Shown piece after piece: positions 57,869-64,000 of a stretch of DNA of 64,000 bases. This stretch comes from Falsiroseomonas sp046052145 (GTDB lineage Bacteria; Pseudomonadota; Alphaproteobacteria; Acetobacterales; Acetobacteraceae). The stretch is taken from the NCBI GenBank assembly GCA_046052145.1, contig JBJOMW010000015.1, positions 1 through 64,000 of the forward strand, given 5' to 3'. A program made the position numbers and the translations under genes. Below the pieces are notes generated by a model. That model did no database searches, was not told the DNA's origin, and worked only from the letters and a program-made list of their open reading frames with translations. The number at the start of each line of letters is the position of its first letter. Position 1 is the stretch's first letter.

Positions 57869-59229
57869 TGCCGCGGGTCGAGAAATTCTTCCGCGACCTG
57901 ATGCCGCGCGGGCTGCTCGGGCGCAGCCTGCTGATCATCCTGTTGCCGCTGCTGATCGTGCAGGTGATCGCGCTGCAGATCTTCTACGGCTCGCATCTCG
58001 ATGTCATCTCGCGCCGCCTGGCGGCCGCGCTGGCGGGCGAGCTGAGCCTGGTGGTGGAGCTGCTGCAGCGCGACCCCTCCCCCGAGAACCGCGCCTGGGT
58101 GTTCCGCGAAGCCGCCTGGCGGCTCGACATGGCGCTGGCCTTCGAGCCGCAGGCGACGCTCGGGCAGACGCCGGACCGCGTGGCCTCGCTGCCGCTACTG
58201 CCGCTGGAGTACGACCTTGCTCGGGCTATGGCCGAGCGCGTGGCGCGGCCCTTCGACGCCGATTGGACCTCCGACCCGCGCAGCGTGATCATCCGCATCC
58301 AGCTGCCCGACGGCGTGCTGCATGTCGAAGCGCCGCGCAAGCGGCTGTTCAACGCGACGCTCTACCTGTTCATGATCTGGCTGGTCGGCTCGGCGCTGCT
58401 GCTGTTCACCATCGCGGCGCTGTTCATGAAAAACCAGGTGCGCGCGATCCGGCGCTTGGCCGGGGCGGCGGAGGCCTTCGGCCTCGGGCGCGACACCGGC
58501 CAGATCAAGCCCGAGGGCGCGGCGGAGGTGCGCCAGGCCGCCCAGGCCTTCAACCGCATGCAGGAACGCATCCGGCGCTTCGTGGCGCAGCGCACCGACA
58601 TGCTGGCCGGGATCAGCCACGATCTGCGCACCCCCCTCACCCGCATGCGGCTTGGCCTCGCGATGCTGCCGCACGACCCGGCCGCCGAGGCTGACGTCGC
58701 CGCCATCACCCAGGATGTCGAGGAGATGGAGCGAATGGTCGCCGCCTATCTCGCCTTCGCGCGCGGGGAAGGTGGCGAACAGCCGCGCGCGGCGGACCTC
58801 GCGGCGATTGTGCGCGACGTGGCGCAGAAGGCGCGACGCGATGGGGCGGAAGTGGCGGTGGACACGCCGCCCGCGCTCATGCTGCAGCTGCGTCCCGATG
58901 CGCTACGCCGGTGCCTCGCGAACCTTCTCGACAATGCGCGGAAGCATGCCAGGCGGATCGCGGTGGCGGTCAGCGAAGTCCCGCGCGAAGTGGCGCCGTG
59001 CGGGCGTCCGGCCGGTGGCTGGGCGCAGGTGACGGTGGATGATGACGGCCCGGGCATCCCGGCCGCGCAGCGCGAGGAAGCGTTCCGCCCCTTCGCCACA
59101 CTTTCGGCCGGCGGCACGGGTTTGGGCCTCGCGATCGCGCGCGACATTGCGCGCGCGCATGGCGGGGACATCGTGCTGGAGGAAAGCCCGCTTGGCGGGC
59201 TCAGGGCCCGCGTGCGATTGCCGGTGTAG
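57868..59229 (+). CDS. sensor histidine kinase (EnvZ-like)
   Basis: 453 residues. Span near residues 15-37, periplasmic sensor to about 170, second span (LFMIWLVGSALLLFTIAALF), HAMP, H-box MLAGISHDLRTPLTRMRLGL, N-box LANLLDNARKHA, G1 VDDDGPGIP and G2 GGTGLGLAIARDIARAHGGD. Partner of the adjacent response regulator. Signal unknown. Confidence 0.93.
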   Translation: MPRVEKFFRDLMPRGLLGRSLLIILLPLLIVQVIALQIFYGSHLDVISRRLAAALAGELSLVVELLQRDPSPENRAWVFREAAWRLDMALAFEPQATLGQTPDRVASLPLLPLEYDLARAMAERVARPFDADWTSDPRSVIIRIQLPDGVLHVEAPRKRLFNATLYLFMIWLVGSALLLFTIAALFMKNQVRAIRRLAGAAEAFGLGRDTGQIKPEGAAEVRQAAQAFNRMQERIRRFVAQRTDMLAGISHDLRTPLTRMRLGLAMLPHDPAAEADVAAITQDVEEMERMVAAYLAFARGEGGEQPRAADLAAIVRDVAQKARRDGAEVAVDTPPALMLQLRPDALRRCLANLLDNARKHARRIAVAVSEVPREVAPCGRPAGGWAQVTVDDDGPGIPAAQREEAFRPFATLSAGGTGLGLAIARDIARAHGGDIVLEESPLGGLRARVRLPV

Positions 59230-59244
59230 GGCGGTGTCGGCGGG

Positions 59245-59679
59245 TCAGCCGCCGCCCTGCTTCTGGGCCATCTGCTTGACCTCCTCCATCGCCTCCGCGA
59301 AGCGCGTGTTCAGCAGCGCCAGCGCCTCCGCATTCGACTTCTGGATGAGGTCGGCGATCTCTTTCATGTTCGTGACCGCACGCTCATAGCCGGACTTCAG
59401 CAGTTCGGCCTGCTGCGCCGCGCGCGCCTGGGGGTTCTCGGTGCCGCCCATGCTGCGCATCGCCTCGGTCATCTCACCGACGGCGGACTGCACGATCTCC
59501 ATATGCCGCCGTGCCACGGCCTGCGCGCCTTCCAGCGCGATGCGGTTGGCGGCCGACAGCGCCTCCAGATTGCGGCGCTGCGCCTGGGCGAGGCCTTCCA
59601 GATCCGCGAAATGCGGCAGGCGGAACTCGGCGAAGGCCTTCATCATCTCGTCGGGCTTGATGCCGAAGCGGTCGGACAT
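59245..59679 (-). CDS. phasin-family protein
   Basis: 144 residues, all helical: FAEFRLPHFADLEGLAQAQR, RNLEALSAANRIALEGAQAV, ARRHMEIVQSAVGEMTEAMR, LLKSGYERAVTNMKEIADLI, QKSNAEALALLNTRFAEAME. These are the phasin blocks; phasins coat polyhydroxyalkanoate granules. The ATG at 59679 follows GGAGTT-type ribosome-binding sequence. Converges with the histidine kinase gene. Confidence 0.88.
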   Translation of the reverse strand: MSDRFGIKPDEMMKAFAEFRLPHFADLEGLAQAQRRNLEALSAANRIALEGAQAVARRHMEIVQSAVGEMTEAMRSMGGTENPQARAAQQAELLKSGYERAVTNMKEIADLIQKSNAEALALLNTRFAEAMEEVKQMAQKQGGG

Positions 59680-59745
59680 GGCGGGAACTCCTTGCTTGCG
59701 GGCCAGCCTATCCGAGGTCGTGCCCGCCCCCAAGCGGCCTCTGCG

Positions 59746-60369
59746 TCACGCTGGCGTGCCGTCCCCATCAGAGACCGTCGGGGCGCTGCGGTCGCCATCG
59801 GCCAGGCCGAAGCTGCGCGCGGCCTGCTCGGCGCGCTCCAGCGCGCGATCGAGCGCGGCCATGGTCGGGCCGAGTTCCTCGGAGGTGTCCGTCGACCAGA
59901 CATGCACCGCGCGGATCCACACCGCCGTCAGCCCCGCGGCGCGCAGCCGGCCCTTGAGGCCCGTGCTGTCGATCTCGGCAAGGTCGAGCATGCGTTCCAT
60001 GCTGCGCTGGAAGATCGGCGCCATCGCGCCGGCCAGCACGGCGTCGGTCAGCATCTCCCGCATCAACCGCCGGAGCCCGTCCTTGTAGGGCGCGAGCGCA
60101 TCGAGACCGCGCATCAGCACATCGAACAGCCTGTCGCGCGGCGTGCCGCCCTGGTCCGGCACGGTACCGGCCGCGACCTCCTCCATCACGACCTCTCCGA
60201 AGCTGCGCAGCAGCCCGAGGCGAGAGGGGTAGCGGGCCAGAAGCTCCGCCGCCGGCAGCCCCGATTCGGCCGCCAGCCGCGTGACACTGACCCCGCGCCA
60301 GCCATGCGACGCGACGACGCGGAACAGGGCCTCGACAAGGTGACGGTCGGAGGGGGCGGTCATGTCCAT
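59746..60369 (-). CDS. TetR-like transcriptional regulator
   Basis: 207 residues. N-terminal TetR HTH: LVEALFRVVASHGWRGVSVT, RLAAESGLPAAELLARYPSR. The C-terminal part is helical (LMRGLDALAPYKDGLRRLMR) and resembles COQ9/TetR-type ligand domains. Just upstream of the phasin gene on the same strand, so it may regulate polymer or membrane genes. Confidence 0.75.
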   Translation of the reverse strand: MDMTAPSDRHLVEALFRVVASHGWRGVSVTRLAAESGLPAAELLARYPSRLGLLRSFGEVVMEEVAAGTVPDQGGTPRDRLFDVLMRGLDALAPYKDGLRRLMREMLTDAVLAGAMAPIFQRSMERMLDLAEIDSTGLKGRLRAAGLTAVWIRAVHVWSTDTSEELGPTMAALDRALERAEQAARSFGLADGDRSAPTVSDGDGTPA

Positions 60370-60409
60370 GGTCGAATGGTGGGGATCGCGGGCTGTTTCG
60401 CCAAGCGGC

Positions 60410-62233
60410 TTATGAATTGGCGGACGCAGTATGGCGCCCCGGTCGGGCACGCAGCTCGTCCAGGATGCGGCCGAAGACCTGGTCCCAATCGCCGGCGACC
60501 TCCTGCCGGAACAGGCGCAGGCTGGGATACCAGGGTGAATCCTCCCGCCCCAGCAGCCATCGCCAATCCGGAACGCGCTGCAGGATCACCCAGGTCGGCA
60601 CGCCGAGCGCCCCGGCGAGATGCGCCAGCGAGGTGTCCGAGGTGATGACCACATCGCAGAGCTGGAGCACGGCCGCACTGTCGAGGAAGGCCGCGCCGGG
60701 CGCGTCGAAATCGGCGCCCAGCGTCTCGACCGTGCCGGCCGGCAGGTCCTGCAGCTGCGCCTCGCCAGCCCCCTTATGGAGGCTGATGAGCCGGACCCCT
60801 GGCAGCTGCGCCAAAGGCAGGAACTGGCTGAGCGGAAAGGACCGGCCCACATCGGTGGCCCCGGTGCTGCCCTGCCAGTTGATGCCGATCTTCAGGCCCT
60901 CCGACCCCAGCCGGCTCGCCCAGCGCGCCACGCGCTCGGCCGGGGCCTTCAGATAGGCAGGCCAAGTGGGAATGCTCGCCAAGGTGGTGCCGAAGGCTAG
61001 TGGCAGGCTGTGCAGCGGTGCATGCAAATCGAAGGCGTCAGGCTTCTGTTCCGCGCCGATCGCCGCGATGTCAGGGTGGAGGTCGCGCAGCAGGGGCACC
61101 AGCGCATCCTGCACCGACATGACGACCTTCGCGCCGCGCTCCTGGGCCAGCAGCGCGTAACGGCAGAACTGGATGGTGTCGCCGAGCCCCTGTTCCGCAT
61201 GCAGGAATAGCCGCTTCCCGGCGATCGGCTCACGGCCCAGCCACAGCGGTTGGCGAAAGCTGCGCGTCGCGACGGGCTCGCCCTTGCGCTTGCGCCATTC
61301 ATGCTCCGGCCAGCCTTCCTCGAAACGGCCCAGCAGCAGCAGCGCGAGGCTTCGGTTCCAGCGGGCATCGGCATAGTCGGGCCTGCGGTCGATGGCGTAG
61401 CTGTAGCTCGCGACTGCGTCCTCGAAGCGCTCGACCGCCATCAACAGCCGTGCGCGATTATAGGCCGCTTCCGTGAGGCCGGGATTGAGCGCCAGCGCAT
61501 TGTCGAAGCTTGCGAGCGAGTCCTCCGCCCGCCCGAGATCCTGCAGGGCAGCGGCCCGGGTGGCATGCGCGGTCGCAAGGCCGGGCGCGAGGGTGATCGC
61601 GCGCTCAGCCGCCGCGAGCGCGTCTTGCGGCCGGTCAAGGCGCAGCAGGACATTGGCCCGGTTGCCGTGCGCTTCGGCGAAGTTCGGCCGGAGCGCGAGC
61701 GCCTTGTCGCAACTCTCAAGGGCCTCAGCCATGCGGCCGAGTTCCAGAAGCGCTCGCCCGCGGTTCGACCAGGCCTCGGCATAATCGGGCCGCAGGGTCA
61801 CCGCCTTGTCGTAGCTGGCCAGGGCCGGCACGAACCGGCCGAGATCGGCGAGGGCATTGCCGCGGTTCGAATAGGCCTCGGCAAAGCCGGGCTGTTGGGT
61901 GATGGCCTTGTCGAAGGCCTCGACCGCGCGGGTGAGTTGCCGGGCTTCCCGCAGGCCATTGCCGAGGCTGTTCCAGGCGGCGGGAAACTTCGGGTTCAGC
62001 TTGAGCGCCCTGCGGACCAGGGCGATCCCCTCCTCCGCCCGGCCCTGCTGGAGCGCCGCGACACCGCGCATGTGCAGCGCGTCGTGATGGCGTGGAACCG
62101 CCTGGATGACGGCGTCATAGAGCCGCGCGGCAGCCTCCAGCCGGCCCTGCTGGTGCAGGGCGACCGCCTCCAGGAACGCCGCATGGGCCTGCCGCGCCTC
62201 CGGACCGAGGGGCAATCCAGGGCCGGCCACCAT
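60410..62233 (-). CDS. TPR protein fused to a GT9-like domain
   Basis: 607 residues. About eight to nine TPRs in residues 10-300 (for example AEAYSNRGNALADLGRFVPA, AEAWSNRGRALLELGRMAEA). The second half (about 320-590) has LFLHAEQGLGDTIQFCRYAL, GLKIGINWQGSTGATDVGRS and CDVVITSDTSLAHLAGALGV, motifs of the ADP-heptose/GT9-type fold also seen in O-GlcNAc-like TPR glycosyltransferases. Probably a protein or flagellin-type glycosyltransferase; target unknown. Confidence 0.8.
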   Translation of the reverse strand: MVAGPGLPLGPEARQAHAAFLEAVALHQQGRLEAAARLYDAVIQAVPRHHDALHMRGVAALQQGRAEEGIALVRRALKLNPKFPAAWNSLGNGLREARQLTRAVEAFDKAITQQPGFAEAYSNRGNALADLGRFVPALASYDKAVTLRPDYAEAWSNRGRALLELGRMAEALESCDKALALRPNFAEAHGNRANVLLRLDRPQDALAAAERAITLAPGLATAHATRAAALQDLGRAEDSLASFDNALALNPGLTEAAYNRARLLMAVERFEDAVASYSYAIDRRPDYADARWNRSLALLLLGRFEEGWPEHEWRKRKGEPVATRSFRQPLWLGREPIAGKRLFLHAEQGLGDTIQFCRYALLAQERGAKVVMSVQDALVPLLRDLHPDIAAIGAEQKPDAFDLHAPLHSLPLAFGTTLASIPTWPAYLKAPAERVARWASRLGSEGLKIGINWQGSTGATDVGRSFPLSQFLPLAQLPGVRLISLHKGAGEAQLQDLPAGTVETLGADFDAPGAAFLDSAAVLQLCDVVITSDTSLAHLAGALGVPTWVILQRVPDWRWLLGREDSPWYPSLRLFRQEVAGDWDQVFGRILDELRARPGRHTASANS

Positions 62234-62389
62234 TCGTCACCTTCCAGTCTGCTGTCGTCGCCTGTGGTCCCGACGGCGCTGGGCCAGGACGGCGGGCACC
62301 ACCGGAGAATGAGAGGTTTTGAGTTTCAATCAAGGCGTTCAGGTGCGAAGCCCGGCCGAAGAGTGGTCAGGCGGGCTGCCGTCCTGGGC

Positions 62390-63190
62390 TCACCCCGCCA
62401 ATTCGCGCGAACGCGCCGTGGCGGCCGCGATGGCGCGGGAGATGTGGTCGGGCCAGGCCGTCTCCTCCATCAGCACCGCGAGTGCGCGTTCCGTCGTGCC
62501 CTTGGGGCTGGTCACGTTCTTCCGGAGCTGCGCCGCATCCTCGGCACTCGCCGCCAGCAGCGCGCCGGAACCGGCGACGGTGCTGCGGGCCATGCGGCGG
62601 GCGAGGTCGGCCGGGATGCCCTGCTCCACCGCCGCCTTTTCCAGCAGCTCGGCCAGCAGGAAGACATAGGCAGGCCCGCCGCCGGAGACCGCGGTGACCG
62701 GGTCGAGCAACCCTTCCTGATCGACCCAGGCGATCTCCCCGGTCGCGCCCAGCAGCGTGTCGGCCAGCGCCTGCTGCGCCGCGCTCACGCCCGGGCCAGC
62801 GCAGGCAACCGTGAAGCCCTGGCGGACCGCAGCGGGGGTGTTGGGCATGGCGCGGACGACCGCAGCGCCCTCCCCGAGCAGGCCGCGCATGCCGGCGACA
62901 TTCTTCCCCGCCATGACCGAGACAAAGACCGCCTGGCCGGCGAAGCGGGCATAATGCGGCAGGGTCGCGGCGGCTTCCTGCGGCTTGATCGCCAGCACCA
63001 CGGCGGCCGGCGCGAAGCCCGCCGGGATCGCGCCCGGCTCCTTCACCAGAATCGCACCCGTCGGCGCCGCGGCCAGGAAGGGGTCCACGATCACGGCTTG
63101 GGACAAGCCACGCTCGCGCCAGCCGGCGAGCATGGCGCCGCCCATCTTGCCGCAGCCGACCAGAAGCAGGGGAGGAAGGGTGTCCGTCAT
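62390..63190 (-). CDS. proC: pyrroline-5-carboxylate reductase
   Basis: 266 residues. Dinucleotide fold LLLVGCGKMGGAMLAGWRER, AAVVLAIKPQEAAATL, RAMPNTPAAVRQGFTVACAG and the C-terminal signature AVSGGGPAYVFLLAELLEKA, GSGALLAASAEDAAQLRKNV. It reduces P5C to proline with NAD(P)H. Downstream of the YbjN gene with 43 bp between. Confidence 0.95.
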   Translation of the reverse strand: MTDTLPPLLLVGCGKMGGAMLAGWRERGLSQAVIVDPFLAAAPTGAILVKEPGAIPAGFAPAAVVLAIKPQEAAATLPHYARFAGQAVFVSVMAGKNVAGMRGLLGEGAAVVRAMPNTPAAVRQGFTVACAGPGVSAAQQALADTLLGATGEIAWVDQEGLLDPVTAVSGGGPAYVFLLAELLEKAAVEQGIPADLARRMARSTVAGSGALLAASAEDAAQLRKNVTSPKGTTERALAVLMEETAWPDHISRAIAAATARSRELAG

Positions 63191-63233
63191 GGCGGCACAG
63201 TTGCCGCCATGACGGCTGGGCGCAAGCGGGGTG

Positions 63234-63740
63234 TTAGGCCTCGCCGACGCAGTCCAGCATCGCCGCCTGCAGCGCCTCAGCCGGGGCCTTGCCGCCCCAG
63301 AGGACGAATTGGAAGGCCGGGAAGAAGCGCTCGCATTCGGTCAGCGCGATATCCACCATGTCCTCGAGCGATTCCGCGGAGGCCCCGGGCGCGCCGCGCA
63401 GCAGCACGGAATGGCGGAACACCGGCACGCCATCATCGGTGTCGAGGCCAAAATGGCCGATCCAGAGCTTCTCATTGGCGAGCGCCAGCAGCTCGAACAG
63501 GCGGTCGCGCTGGCCGGCCGGCACCTTCAGGTCGAAGGCGCAGGAGAAATGCATGGCGCTGATCTCATGCGACCAGGAGAAATACAGGCCGTAATCGCAC
63601 CATTTGCCGGGCGCCTCCGCCGCCATCTCGGCGTCGTTGCGGCGGTCGAAGGCCCATTCATTGGATGCGATGATCTGCTCGACGATATCGAGCGGGTTGG
63701 CGGAGCGCTCGTGGCTGTCGTGGCCGAGATAGGCGGACAT
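63234..63740 (-). CDS. YbjN-domain protein
   Basis: 168 residues from ATG 63740 with GAGGTGCCGC upstream. NPLDIVEQIIASNEWAFDRR, GLYFSWSHEISAMHFSCAFD, ELLALANEKLWIGHFGLDTD and LRGAPGASAESLEDMVDIAL match the YbjN/T3SS-chaperone-like fold. This gene before proC is a common alphaproteobacterial order. Role not defined, perhaps protein quality or stress. Confidence 0.85.
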   Translation of the reverse strand: MSAYLGHDSHERSANPLDIVEQIIASNEWAFDRRNDAEMAAEAPGKWCDYGLYFSWSHEISAMHFSCAFDLKVPAGQRDRLFELLALANEKLWIGHFGLDTDDGVPVFRHSVLLRGAPGASAESLEDMVDIALTECERFFPAFQFVLWGGKAPAEALQAAMLDCVGEA

Positions 63741-64000
63741 GCGGCACCTCCTTCGCCCGGCGGGGTGCGTGTGCCGACCCCCCGCCGGCACCGGCCCCAA
63801 AGGCCTCCCCTGTGGCAGCCCCTAGGGGTGGATACCCCCGCGAGACCCGAAGTGTTGGGGCTCCCAACCCCGAATCGCCACCACCCGTAGATTACGCGGG
63901 GGGAAAACGCCGCCGCAAGGCTCAGCTTCGCGCCGCCACAACAACTTGGAGGGAAGGCTTCAGGGGCCGTCTTCGGATCGGGGCGCATCCTCGCGCCCGC
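63741..64000. other. intergenic region at the right edge
   Basis: No gene is supported. It contains a 10-bp palindrome CCCCTAGGGG (63819-63828) and a hairpin GTTGGG-GCT-CCCAAC (63854-63868). A promoter for the YbjN gene must lie here but is not recognisable. Confidence 0.4.

Noticed and set aside
61250..63562. 770-codon plus-strand open frame
   Set aside because: Shadow of the TPR-glycosyltransferase and proC genes.
63819..63868. Palindrome and hairpin near the right edge as a mobile-element end
   Set aside because: Too short, no repeat partner, no transposase in the window.

Overview
The window is a GC-rich alphaproteobacterial chromosome segment, most likely Rhodospirillales/Acetobacteraceae (Roseomonas-like). 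This rests on the tRNA-Tyr/tRNA-Gly/tuf and rlmB grouping, a MarR-OmpR-histidine kinase set beside ilvE (PetP/PetR-like), a phasin, DUF3302/HlyD and FolM/FolB pairs, and heavy use of GC-ending codons. No database search was possible, so the genus is an inference. Host genes fill 1-5124 and 41054-64000. The middle, 5125-41021, is one complete-looking temperate prophage of about 35.9 kb.

Left host part (1-5124): the 5' part of tuf, tRNA-Gly(TCC), tRNA-Tyr(GTA), rlmB overlapping a 2-keto-4-pentenoate hydratase-like gene, a small unknown ORF, and a convergent ArnT/PMT-like membrane glycosyltransferase.

Prophage (5125-41021): it is bounded by a 40-bp direct repeat that is the 5' half of tRNA-Thr(TGT). 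The left copy is a stub; the right copy is joined to the 3' half and forms an intact tRNA. A 28-bp repeat lies just inside each end, and each end carries three CCGGCACA boxes, which look like integrase arm sites. The layout is a mirrored lambda/P22 plan. The immunity region (about 32.2-34.7 kb) has a leftward promoter (cro-like gene, then replication genes, then terS-terL-portal-scaffold-coat-tail-ejection-lysis) and a rightward promoter (HNH/AP2, RecT, many small genes, xis, int). Five related operators (TAGGA-N4-TCCTA) sit in two clusters at these promoters, and a 20-bp stretch of one cluster recurs inverted in the other. The head and tail genes match the P22-type podovirus set (portal gp1, coat gp5, gp4, gp10, ejection proteins). 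Between the repressor and the rightward promoter lies a three-gene accessory block: a zinc-ribbon protein, a coiled-coil membrane protein, and a BECR-fold nuclease-like protein. This is the best candidate here for an exclusion or defence function.

Right host part (41054-64000): a DUF3302/HlyD pair, small lipoproteins including an entericidin, a CYTH protein, uvrB, folM-like and folB, an AT-rich intergenic region with DnaA-box-like sites, uvrC, pgsA, a lipoprotein, moaD/moaE, two tandem paralogous membrane proteins, ilvE, MarR/response regulator/histidine kinase, phasin, a TetR-like regulator, a TPR-glycosyltransferase fusion, proC and a YbjN-domain gene.
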